Numbered from the stretch's first letter, positions 1 to 6,580 are shown. The stretch is 6,869 bases of DNA from Candidatus Zhuqueibacterota bacterium (GCA_003854995.1 RQOI01000583.1:1-6869); one strand, 5' to 3'. The notes: generated from the letters alone by a model not told the origin. A program made the numbers and translations.

Positions 1-552
1 CTGGGATGGAATGGAAATTCGTTCGTTGATTCAGTTGGCGCCAGAGAATTTGTCTATATTTTGGATAGCACCTATGGGGAAGATGAGGACTATGAATATG
101 ATCCATTTAGTGTGCTGATGGAAAAGACCTTGTATTACATCAGGATGGCCGGTAAGCCGGATCGACATTTTCTTAATCAGTGTGTTTCCATCAATATTGA
201 GCCAGATCCTGGATTAACCGAGGCTGACGTGTTTCGTTTTCGGGCACAGGTCACCGATGCAGATGAAAAACTCGCCGTCGCACCTGTGACTTTTCAGCTG
301 CACCCAAACTATCCCAATCCTTTTAATGCTTTGACAACCTTAAACTATAATGTATTGAGGGAAAGCCACATTCAAATCGGTATTTATGATATTCTTGGTC
401 GGAATGTCGAAACTTTAGTGGATGAGAAGAGGGAAGCCGGACACCATCGCGTTACCTGGGATGCAACGTATCACGCAACTGGCGTCTATATTGCCGTGAT
501 GCGTGCTGGTGAGAGTCTGGTGATGACTCGGAAAATGCTATTGCTCAAATAG
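1..552 (+). CDS. Secreted protein with C-terminal type IX secretion (T9SS type A) sorting domain, 5'-partial
   Basis: The reading frame is open from base 1 and ends at TAG 550-552, giving 183 residues; the start lies outside the window, and the TTG at 61 is only an internal leucine codon. Residues about 98-183 form a classic T9SS type A sorting domain. It has the HPNYPNPFN motif at residues 101-109, then a beta-rich stretch with YDILGRNVETLVDE, and then TGVYIAVMRAG and the basic end MTRKMLLLK. In this family the domain directs a Sec-exported protein through the outer membrane by the Por/T9SS machinery, and it is usually cleaved off. The preceding ~97 residues are acidic (GEDEDYEYD) and I do not recognise their fold, so the enzymatic or structural role of the cargo is unknown. 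The DUF362 gene follows 44 bases downstream on the same strand. Confidence 0.9.
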   Translation: MGWNGNSFVDSVGAREFVYILDSTYGEDEDYEYDPFSVLMEKTLYYIRMAGKPDRHFLNQCVSINIEPDPGLTEADVFRFRAQVTDADEKLAVAPVTFQLHPNYPNPFNALTTLNYNVLRESHIQIGIYDILGRNVETLVDEKREAGHHRVTWDATYHATGVYIAVMRAGESLVMTRKMLLLK

Positions 553-596
553 GAGCACGTGGGGCTGTATCAAAAGTCGATGAAAGGAACTTTCGA

Positions 597-1142
597 ATGG
601 CGGATAAAAATCTTTCGCGAGGAGACTTTCTCAAAACGAGCGCCGCTGCCACACTGGGATTAGCGCTTGTCAGTTCAGCGTCGCCTGACAAGTCGGTTGT
701 CAGCGTCGTCAAAATGAAAAATGATAATATTGACTATGCTGTTGACAAGGCGATAGATTTATTAGGCGGCATTCGGGACGTCACCAAAGGCAAGAACAGC
801 ATTTTGCTCAAGCCCAATTTAGTCGCCGAAAGCCCGACTTTCACGACCAAACCGACGGTCATTCGCGCTCTGGCCAAGCTGATGAAAAGCGCTGGAAAAG
901 AGGTTTTCATCGGCGAAGGTTCTGCTGCGGCATCTGGCTTTAATTTTAAAGATGATATTACCTATCGAACCAAGAAACAGGACATTCTGGACCCCATGCA
1001 AAAATATATATTCGAACAATTGGATTACTCTGAATTAGCCAGCTCGATGAACATCCCTCTTATCAATCTACATTATGGAGATCTCGTGGATATTCCGGTC
1101 CCGAATGGTTTGGCGCAGGATCGGTACATGCGTGTCCTATAA
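597..1142 (+). pseudogene. Truncated DUF362-family protein (N-terminal remnant)
   Basis: The ATG at 597 has a good ribosome binding site (AAGGA 584-588, 8 bases upstream). The 181-residue product begins with a Tat-like leader: SRGDFLK at residues 7-13 followed by a small hydrophobic Ala/Leu stretch to about residue 28. Residues ~33-175 match the N-terminal half of DUF362. They show ILLKPNLV at 69-76, a TTKPTVIRALAKLMKSAG helix, the FIGEGSA strand-turn at 104-110, and DIPVPNGLA at 165-173. Full-length family members are usually 300 residues or more and continue with a conserved VPKMKTH-type segment, sometimes followed by a ferredoxin domain. Here TAA at 1140-1142 cuts the frame just before that point. 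I could not find the missing part in the other frames between 1098 and 1229. The family's biochemical role is poorly known. A short expressed protein is possible, but a decayed gene is more likely. Confidence 0.7.
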
Positions 1143-1164
1143 CTGTATCAATAAAAACGACAAG

Positions 1165-1191
1165 TTGGAACGCAAATTGCACCCATAAAAT
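1165..1191 (+). promoter_or_regulatory. Weak sigma70-like promoter candidate for the lipoprotein-receptor unit
   Basis: TTGGAA at 1165-1170 (4 of 6 to the -35 consensus) and TAAAAT at 1186-1191 (5 of 6 to the -10 consensus) are separated by 15 bases, slightly shorter than ideal. They lie in the AT-rich gap between the truncated DUF362 gene and the start at 1229. The call is inferred from consensus only. A Bacteroidota-type -7/-33 element was not seen. Confidence 0.25.
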
Positions 1192-1219
1192 GGTAGATAT
1201 TCTTTTTCCCAATGCGTTT

Positions 1220-1224
1220 GAGGA
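1220..1224 (+). promoter_or_regulatory. Ribosome binding site deciding the start at 1229
   Basis: GAGGA ends 4 bases before the ATG at 1229. The earlier in-frame ATG at 1190 has no purine-rich site and would place 13 charged or polar residues before the signal peptide, so 1229 is preferred. Confidence 0.65.
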
Positions 1225-1228
1225 ACTT

Positions 1229-2116
1229 ATGCAACTTTATCGATTTGCCTGTTTGTGCGCCGTGACACTTTATTGTCTCAGCACTGCCTGCACGTCACCT
1301 GTGGAATCCAACTTGATAACCAATCTGGTCGGAACACAAGAACTCTATATTGACCGTCATCAAAAGAGTCATCTGTCCTGGTCGCCGGACAGCAGCATGA
1401 TCGTCTATCAAACGCCGGTCGATACGACGACAGGCGGGCCCTTTTATACCATTTACATCTATGATCTGCAGCAAGACACCGTGCGGGAGCTGACGCCCGC
1501 TGCCCGCGACAGGCGCAACTGCTTTCCGACCTTTGCTGCTGATTCAAAAACGATTTTCTTCACACGAGACGATCAGCTGTACAAAATGTCGCTGGCTGAT
1601 GGCCAGACGTCCCCCCTCACATCCACCAATGTCCCGCCGCAACGACATCTCGATATCTCGCCCGACGGCCGACTCATTGCCTGCGATGACGGCCAGGACA
1701 TCCATATTGTCTCTGTTGACGACGGCGCGATGGTGACCGCGAGCGAATCCATATCCTCGCCTCTGCAAAATCCGAGCTGGTCACCCGATGGCCAAAGACT
1801 CGCCTGCGAGAGCCCGGACTCGCTCATCATTTTTGTTTTTGCGAATGACGAAATCGTACGAGAATCAGCCTTTGCCGGAGAATTTGGCGATATTACCTGG
1901 GCGCGACACGAGACGTCGCCTTTCGGCAGCGTCATTCTCTATCGCAATGGTCCTGGCATCGCAACGATCAATCCAGAGACGGGTGAGATTTACGATGCAT
2001 TCGACATCAGAAAAAAGATCGAATCGTTTTGCTGGGCGCCGAATAGCCATGACATTGCCTTTTCAACGCCACACTCTATTTATCGTGCGCCACTGATCAC
2101 AACGATCGGAAAGTGA
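1229..2116 (+). CDS. Probable lipoprotein with TolB/PD40-like beta-propeller repeats
   Basis: This 295-residue protein starts with a hydrophobic leader, MQLYRFACLCAVTLYCLSTA, followed by Cys21. LSTAC is a relaxed lipobox (Ser at -3), so a lipid-anchored periplasmic or surface protein is probable but not certain. The rest consists of about six WD40-like PD40 repeats. Five begin with a variant of W/F-x-P/A-D-S/G followed by a strand: residues ~48 (LSWSPDSSMIVY), ~98 (FPTFAADSKTIFF), ~140 (LDISPDGRLIAC), ~180 (PSWSPDGQRLAC) and ~266 (SFCWAPNSHDIAF). A degenerate unit lies near ~220 (DITWARHE). The pattern predicts a six-bladed propeller like the C-terminal domain of TolB. No TolB N-terminal domain or enzymatic domain is visible, so binding or scaffolding is likelier than catalysis. 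The stop overlaps the ribosome binding site of the TonB receptor, which suggests co-transcription and a shared envelope role. Confidence 0.8.
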   Translation: MQLYRFACLCAVTLYCLSTACTSPVESNLITNLVGTQELYIDRHQKSHLSWSPDSSMIVYQTPVDTTTGGPFYTIYIYDLQQDTVRELTPAARDRRNCFPTFAADSKTIFFTRDDQLYKMSLADGQTSPLTSTNVPPQRHLDISPDGRLIACDDGQDIHIVSVDDGAMVTASESISSPLQNPSWSPDGQRLACESPDSLIIFVFANDEIVRESAFAGEFGDITWARHETSPFGSVILYRNGPGIATINPETGEIYDAFDIRKKIESFCWAPNSHDIAFSTPHSIYRAPLITTIGK

Positions 2117-2118
2117 GG
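2115..2118 (+). promoter_or_regulatory. Ribosome binding site overlapping the upstream stop codon
   Basis: GAGG at 2115-2118 shares bases with the TGA stop (2114-2116) of the propeller gene. It is only 1 base from the ATG at 2120 but 7 bases from the ATG at 2126, so 2126 is the better start. The arrangement favours translational coupling of the two genes. Confidence 0.55.
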
Positions 2119-2125
2119 CATGCCG

Positions 2126-4405
2126 ATGAGAATGCTCCTGAAATTGTTCCTCGGCGTGACTTTTTTCACGTCTATCGCGCCTGCACAGGAGGCCGGCCGC
2201 ATCCTGGGCATCGTCACCTGTTCTGCAACAGGCGATAGCCTCAAGGATGTTTCCATATCGATCGTCAATACGACGCTCAGCGCACTTTCGAATGCAAAAG
2301 GCGCCTATCTGATAACCAACGCGCCGGTCGGAAGCCAGAGAGTGATTTTCGCCCGCTTCGGCTACCGCGCGGACACTCTCGGTTGCGAGGTTGTCCCTGA
2401 TCAATATACACGGCTTGATGGCCGTTTGACGCCGGCCGCGCCGCCGGGGCGCGCTCTCGCCGACAGTCATTTCGTCGCGCCGGCGCCCGCGCTGTCTCAA
2501 CCCGGCGGACAAAATATCGATCTCATGGCCGTTGAGCGGACTGCGGGAGCGTTTGCCGATCTGCATCGGATTGTCGGCCATCTCGGCGGTTCGATGGGAT
2601 CGGGAGACTATACCAGCGCCTACAGCGTGCGCGGCGGCCTGCCGGATCATAATCGAGTTTATCTGGATGGTCTCAACTTGCCCAATCCATATCGACTGCG
2701 GCTGCTCTTTGGTGGCGGATTCAGTCTGTTGAATTGGGCTACGATCAACAGCGCGCAGTTTTACACCGGCTTTTTCCCTGGTTACTATGGTGACTTGCTC
2801 TCCTCGGTGCTCGCCATCGACAGTCGCGATGGCCGTCGCGACCGATTTGGCGCCGGCGGCAGTTTCGACCTCTTTCAGAACGAGCTTTTGTTCGAAGGAC
2901 CCTTTCCCGGCAAGCGCGGCTCATGGCTGGCGTCGGCGCGGCGCAGTTATGTGGACGCCCTTGTCAATCCTTTCCTGGATGATCAGAGGTTGCCATACAT
3001 GTTCGATTTTGACAGCAAGCTGGTCTACGATCTCTCGGAAAGCAGTCAAATATCCTACAAGATGCTCTACGAGGACGAAGCTGCGCAATTGATCGCCGAA
3101 ACAGACGAGGACATTGAAGTTGGCGAACGAGCGAAACTGAACATGCATATGCTGGCTCTGGAGAGCCAGGTCTCGGAACGCTCGAATATCGCTGTGCGGG
3201 CATCGTATTACGATCAGACATTTGATTACAGTCTCTATGCGGACAGGTCTGATCCGGCTGGTGCGTTTCAGGATTTCGCGTCGCGATTACAGGGTGTCAA
3301 TATCCTGCAAACATTCTCGCTCGAGTTTGACGATCATCGTCTCGCCCAGGGTTTTGTTTTCTCTTCGGAAACGGCGCAGCTCGATCTGCGGGCCAACACC
3401 GTCAATATCGGATTCACCCGGCGCGACCTGCCGCCGCCGATGCAGGTTGAAAATGAATCCGTCAACGTCGCTGCCTATGTCGATTATTCCGCTGACCTCA
3501 CCCAACAGCTTGAATCGACAGTCGGCGTGCGCTACGACCATCGCGAGCTCTATGAGCAGGATGACGTGAGCGGCAAGGTGAGTCTGGCCTATCACTTCGC
3601 GCCGGACGCGAAGGTGTACGCCTATTGGGGCCTCCTCCATCAATCCCCGGATCTGCTGGCCGCCTACATTCGCGATGTGCCGCTGAATATGCAGAATGCA
3701 GCGCAGCTGACATCAGAGAGGGCTATGCATTATATTCTGGGATTCGACCGCTCGTGGAGCGCTGTTGTTTCGACTCGGCTGGAGCTGTATTACAAATCTC
3801 TCACTCGCCTGCTGTTGCCGCAGGATCGCGTCACTTTTCTGCCCCTCAACAGCGGCGAAGGATATGCGCAGGGCGTTGATTTCACTCTGGAAAAGACAAG
3901 AGGCGCCGATGGCCGTCTGTCGGCGCTGCTCACCTATTCTTATGGCAAAAGCCAGGTGCGCGACACTCGTGATGGGGTATGGATTCCGGGCAATTACGAT
4001 CGCCGTCATGGTCTCAGCGCGACGATGGACTTTGCGATCTCTGATAATTGGGGTGTAAACGCTGTGTGGCGCTACAACAGCGGGTTGCCTTATAACGACA
4101 TCAGCGGCTATACCTGGCATGCCTACGACCGGTCGCGTTACGAAAAATCGACGCAAAATGATGACCGCTATCCACCCTATTCGCGCGTCGACCTGCGGCT
4201 TTACTATCACAGCCCGTGGCGGAAATCGAGGTTGATGGTCTATCTCGACATCGTGAACCTGCTCAACCAGAGCAACATCTACGAACGGATGTATTACACG
4301 GACGATGTGGACAATCGCGACGGTTCAAAGACAAAGACATTCAAATACGCCAATATATACGCAATGCCGTTCATCCCATCCATTGGCCTGAGCATCTGGT
4401 ACTAA
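2126..4405 (+). CDS. TonB-dependent outer-membrane receptor with carboxypeptidase-regulatory-like N-terminal domain
   Basis: The product is 759 residues (761 if the ATG at 2120 is used). Residues 1-20 are a Sec signal peptide ending APA, with probable cleavage before QEAG. Residues ~25-101 are a CarboxypepD_reg-like domain (GRILGIV, then LKDVSISIVNT, AKGAYLITNAPVG, VIFARFGYRADT). An Ala/Pro-rich linker (~102-130) leads to the plug domain (~135-240). The plug shows YSVRGGLPDHNRVYLDG (166-182), NPYRL (187-191) and FYTGFFPGYYGDLLSSVLAI (212-231). The remainder is a beta-barrel with DIVNLLNQSN near the end and a terminal aromatic IWY signature for outer-membrane insertion. The length is normal for the family. 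These receptors import substrates using TonB-ExbBD energy; the substrate cannot be read from sequence. No SusD partner is adjacent, which argues against a standard SusCD glycan system. The preceding propeller lipoprotein may be an accessory. It converges with the minus-strand operon. Confidence 0.92.
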   Translation: MRMLLKLFLGVTFFTSIAPAQEAGRILGIVTCSATGDSLKDVSISIVNTTLSALSNAKGAYLITNAPVGSQRVIFARFGYRADTLGCEVVPDQYTRLDGRLTPAAPPGRALADSHFVAPAPALSQPGGQNIDLMAVERTAGAFADLHRIVGHLGGSMGSGDYTSAYSVRGGLPDHNRVYLDGLNLPNPYRLRLLFGGGFSLLNWATINSAQFYTGFFPGYYGDLLSSVLAIDSRDGRRDRFGAGGSFDLFQNELLFEGPFPGKRGSWLASARRSYVDALVNPFLDDQRLPYMFDFDSKLVYDLSESSQISYKMLYEDEAAQLIAETDEDIEVGERAKLNMHMLALESQVSERSNIAVRASYYDQTFDYSLYADRSDPAGAFQDFASRLQGVNILQTFSLEFDDHRLAQGFVFSSETAQLDLRANTVNIGFTRRDLPPPMQVENESVNVAAYVDYSADLTQQLESTVGVRYDHRELYEQDDVSGKVSLAYHFAPDAKVYAYWGLLHQSPDLLAAYIRDVPLNMQNAAQLTSERAMHYILGFDRSWSAVVSTRLELYYKSLTRLLLPQDRVTFLPLNSGEGYAQGVDFTLEKTRGADGRLSALLTYSYGKSQVRDTRDGVWIPGNYDRRHGLSATMDFAISDNWGVNAVWRYNSGLPYNDISGYTWHAYDRSRYEKSTQNDDRYPPYSRVDLRLYYHSPWRKSRLMVYLDIVNLLNQSNIYERMYYTDDVDNRDGSKTKTFKYANIYAMPFIPSIGLSIWY

Positions 4406-4830
4406 TGCGCCGATTCGATGGTCTGCGAGCGAAACAGAATGATGGCCAAAATCAGGTAGAGGATGTCCTCCAAAAGGCGAAGCACGCCGACCTTGGCCGC
4501 GTCCTCGCTCACAGAGAAACAGCCGCAGCCGATATCCAGTCCCCGAAAAATGGCTGAGGTGATGGCGATGATAAAGACGATATTGAGGAGCATGATGATG
4601 AGACTCGAGCTCCTCAACCAGCGGCCGATGAGGAGCAGAACGCCGGCGATCAGCTCCACCCATGGCAAAATGATGGCCATGAGGGTGACAAACAGGTATG
4701 GCAGCATGCGATAGTTGTCGATTGCCTCGGCAAAAGCAGCGGGATTGATGATTTTGACCACCCCGGAGTAAATAAAGAGCGCGCCGAGAAAAAGCCGCAT
4801 GAGCAGCAAAAGCAAGCCTTGCAATTTCAC
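4402..4830 (-). CDS. MauE/DoxX-family redox-associated membrane protein
   Basis: This 142-residue protein is predicted to have four membrane segments, near residues 5-23, 44-68, 74-95 and 117-134. Family hallmarks are visible: FIYSGVVKIINPAAFAEAI (19-37) with the Y40-R41-M-L-P turn, PWVELIAGVLLLIGR (56-70), and the cysteine pair GLDIGCGCFS (97-106; Cys102 and Cys104). In this superfamily, MauE is needed for methylamine dehydrogenase maturation, and DoxX/DoxD relatives take part in thiosulfate or thiol redox at the membrane. No methylamine dehydrogenase gene is nearby, so a maturase role is not supported. Translation probably starts at GTG 4830-4828, which overlaps the TGA of the rhodanese gene as GTGA, with GGAGGG 9 bases upstream. 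An ATG at codon 11 would cut into the first membrane segment. The TAG stop overlaps the TAA of the convergent TonB receptor. Confidence 0.85.
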   Translation of the reverse strand: MKLQGLLLLLMRLFLGALFIYSGVVKIINPAAFAEAIDNYRMLPYLFVTLMAIILPWVELIAGVLLLIGRWLRSSSLIIMLLNIVFIIAITSAIFRGLDIGCGCFSVSEDAAKVGVLRLLEDILYLILAIILFRSQTIESAH

Positions 4831-5321
4831 TGTTGCACGCCCTCCGTTTTTTTCCAGTCATCCAATCCCGCGTCATAATAGGCGACGCGGGCAAATCCCA
4901 TATCAATCAGTTCGGCAGCCAAAAGTTGCGCTTTATCGCATGGCGGTCCGTCGCAGTAGGTCACGATCCAGGAGGTTTTGGCCAAGCTGTCAATAGTCTC
5001 GATAGACTCTTCGAGCCTTTCGAAAGGTATGTTTATGGCATTTGGGATCCGGCCCTGCAGGAATTCCTGCGGAGTGCGCGTGTCGATGATGATGATATCT
5101 TTTGCCTGCACGAGTCTTTTCAGCTGCTCTTTGCCGATGACGATCGGCTCAGCGCTGTCGAGCTCCTGATGGCGCTGAAGCGCCGCGTCTGCAGTCTGTT
5201 TGACAGGACGATTGATCGAGATTTTGACACCATTTGGATTCAGGTCATTGGTCGCGAAACCGAGCAGTGCTGCCGCCGCAAACACGACGCCAATTTCCGC
5301 AGCCAACTTTTTCACGTTCAT
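4827..5321 (-). CDS. Membrane-anchored or exported rhodanese-domain protein (putative sulfurtransferase)
   Basis: The product is 164 residues. Residues ~6-22 form a hydrophobic signal or anchor (LAAEIGVVFAAAALLGF), placing the domain in the periplasm; a ~35-residue linker follows. Residues ~60-160 are a single rhodanese domain with DTRTPQEFLQGRIPNAINIP (80-99), the active-site strand and loop TYCDGPPCDKA (121-131), GF-RVAYYDAGLDDW and a C-terminal WKK. Cys123 sits at the expected catalytic position that carries a persulfide in rhodaneses; Cys128, five residues later, makes a CxxxxC loop. Single-domain rhodaneses transfer sulfane sulfur to thiols or cyanide or act as redox adaptors; the acceptor here is unknown. 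The ATG at 5321 is chosen over the ATG at 5336 because of a near-perfect Shine-Dalgarno. It lies 28 bases after the NRAMP-like gene and overlaps the MauE/DoxX gene by 4 bases, so the three form an operon. Confidence 0.87.
   Translation of the reverse strand: MNVKKLAAEIGVVFAAAALLGFATNDLNPNGVKISINRPVKQTADAALQRHQELDSAEPIVIGKEQLKRLVQAKDIIIIDTRTPQEFLQGRIPNAINIPFERLEESIETIDSLAKTSWIVTYCDGPPCDKAQLLAAELIDMGFARVAYYDAGLDDWKKTEGVQQ
4840..4845 (-). promoter_or_regulatory. Ribosome binding site for the GTG-started MauE/DoxX gene
   Basis: Read on the minus strand, GGAGGG lies inside the end of the rhodanese gene, 9 bases before the GTG at 4830. It supports the non-ATG start and coupled translation of the two overlapping genes. 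Confidence 0.55.
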
Positions 5322-5326
5322 AATCC

Positions 5327-5332
5327 ACCTCC
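5327..5332 (-). promoter_or_regulatory. Strong ribosome binding site deciding the rhodanese start at 5321
   Basis: GGAGGT on the minus strand ends 5 bases before the ATG at 5321. It lies inside the codons that would be used if translation began at the ATG at 5336, so the shorter form is favoured. Confidence 0.75.
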
Positions 5333-5349
5333 GCACTGCAGCAGTTTGA

Positions 5350-6567
5350 TCATAATTCGCTGATTTTGACGATCAGCTGGTGATACTTGAAATAGACCAT
5401 CAGGAAAATTAATACCAGGCCAAAAACCGCAATGACGTTTTGCTTCCACGAGTTCGTATATTGGCGCATGACCTTTTTATTGTTGGCGATGAGAAACAGG
5501 CCGATCGCCACGGCCGGCACGGCAAACAGCGTCGATGCCTGCGCCACGACCAGTGCGTGGACGATATTGCCTCTGAAAAACACAGCGATGGACATGCCGA
5601 TGAGCATGGCGAGAATGGCAAAGGCCCGTGGCGCTTTTCCCTCCATCGAGCGGCCGAGGCCAAGGCCATCGGACAGCAAGCCGCCGCCGACCACCGCATT
5701 CACGGTCAGCGAAGAAAAGGCAGCGGCCCAGAGTCCGATGCTGAAGATGATTTTGGCATAACTGCCGAACAGCGCTTCCAGCTGAATCGCCATATCCGCA
5801 GCTGAGGAAATCGCTATACCCTTGGGGTGCAGCGCTGCGGCGGAGGTCATGAGGATCATGCTGGTGATGCCGGCGAGCATGATGATGCCGGCCACCATAT
5901 CGCGAAAGCCGCGTTTCATATCAGTGATCTGCCAGCCTTTGTCCTGCGACAGGTAGGCTTGATAAATCGCAACATGCAAAACAAACGTCGTGGCCACGAG
6001 CGCGGCCAGTTCTTCCATCCCTCCTCGCGGTCTGGACGGGATAAAGCCCTTGGCGGTCTCGATCAAATCCGGTTTGGTGAAGATGAGATTGAGTAAAAAG
6101 GCAATGATCATGGTCATGACGAGGACCATCATCAGTTTTTCCAGTATCCTGTAAAGACCCTTGGCAAAGAAGACCAGCACAATGGCGGCGCCGGTGAAGA
6201 ACAACGGCCAGATATTTTCGCTGATGCCGGTCAAGCTGTGCAGCGCCGTGGCCACGCCAAGATTATTGCCGAATTGAAAGCTGGTGGCCATGACAAAACT
6301 GGAGATGCCGATGAGCGCGGCAAACCATCGACCATACTGATCGGCAATCGTTTGCAGGATGGTCTTGTTCTGTGTCACCCCAACCCTCGAAGCCATGTAA
6401 ACGTACATCCCCATGGCAATGCCGGACAAGACAATGACCCAGAGCAGAGAATAACCTTGCGTCGCGCCTATCTGCGAGGACACCGTGATGCTGCCCGGGC
6501 CAAGCACGACCGAGGCGATGATGAATCCCGGACCGACGGCGGTGAGAATTTCTTTCAGTTTATTCAT
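5350..6567 (-). CDS. Divergent NRAMP-family transporter lacking the canonical metal-binding motifs
   Basis: The 405-residue integral membrane protein has about 11 hydrophobic segments and the overall NRAMP (SLC11) pattern. It opens with the TM1 signature VGPGFIIASVVLGPGSITVS (11-30), and a TM6-like segment lies at ~187-206. Length is normal for the family. NRAMPs couple Mn2+, Fe2+ or other divalent cations to protons in the inner membrane. Canonical members have DPGN in TM1 and MPH(N) in TM6, which together hold the metal. Here the TM1 motif is GPGS (23-26), so the metal-binding aspartate and asparagine are both replaced. The TM6 equivalent is VLHV (196-199), which keeps only the histidine. 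The fold assignment is solid but the substrate is not: it may transport a different cation or another solute. The ATG at 6567 is chosen over an in-frame TTG at 6603. It is the first gene of the operon with the rhodanese and MauE/DoxX genes. Confidence 0.85.
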   Translation of the reverse strand: MNKLKEILTAVGPGFIIASVVLGPGSITVSSQIGATQGYSLLWVIVLSGIAMGMYVYMASRVGVTQNKTILQTIADQYGRWFAALIGISSFVMATSFQFGNNLGVATALHSLTGISENIWPLFFTGAAIVLVFFAKGLYRILEKLMMVLVMTMIIAFLLNLIFTKPDLIETAKGFIPSRPRGGMEELAALVATTFVLHVAIYQAYLSQDKGWQITDMKRGFRDMVAGIIMLAGITSMILMTSAAALHPKGIAISSAADMAIQLEALFGSYAKIIFSIGLWAAAFSSLTVNAVVGGGLLSDGLGLGRSMEGKAPRAFAILAMLIGMSIAVFFRGNIVHALVVAQASTLFAVPAVAIGLFLIANNKKVMRQYTNSWKQNVIAVFGLVLIFLMVYFKYHQLIVKISEL

Positions 6568-6574
6568 GGACAAG

Positions 6575-6580
6575 CCTTTC
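6575..6580 (-). promoter_or_regulatory. Ribosome binding site deciding the NRAMP-like start at 6567
   Basis: GAAAGG on the minus strand ends 7 bases before the ATG at 6567. The alternative TTG at 6603 would add 12 residues without similarity to the family N-terminus. Confidence 0.6.

Noticed and set aside
582..594. GAAAG-GAA-CTTTC inverted repeat over the DUF362 ribosome binding site
   Set aside because: A 5-base-pair, A/T-rich stem with a 3-base loop is too weak to call a regulatory hairpin or a terminator.
1190..1228. Upstream in-frame ATG for the propeller lipoprotein
   Set aside because: It has no ribosome binding site, overlaps the candidate -10 element, and would bury the signal peptide behind 13 extra residues.
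2063..2650. 195-codon open frame antisense to the start of the TonB receptor
   Set aside because: It lies fully opposite well-supported coding sequence (the propeller end and receptor start), is Arg/Ala-rich like other antisense shadows of G/C-rich genes, and matches no family I recognise.
4402..4830. Reading the MauE/DoxX gene as a true methylamine dehydrogenase maturation factor (mauE)
   Set aside because: No other mau genes are present in the window; only membership of the wider MauE/DoxX superfamily is supported.
4325..4906. 193-codon open frame overlapping the MauE/DoxX and rhodanese genes
   Set aside because: It is a shifted-frame shadow on the same strand as two genes with clear family motifs and ribosome binding sites.
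5335..5345. ACTGC-A-GCAGT inverted repeat between the NRAMP-like and rhodanese genes
   Set aside because: The loop is a single base and no T-run follows, so it is not a credible terminator; the spacing favours read-through within the operon.
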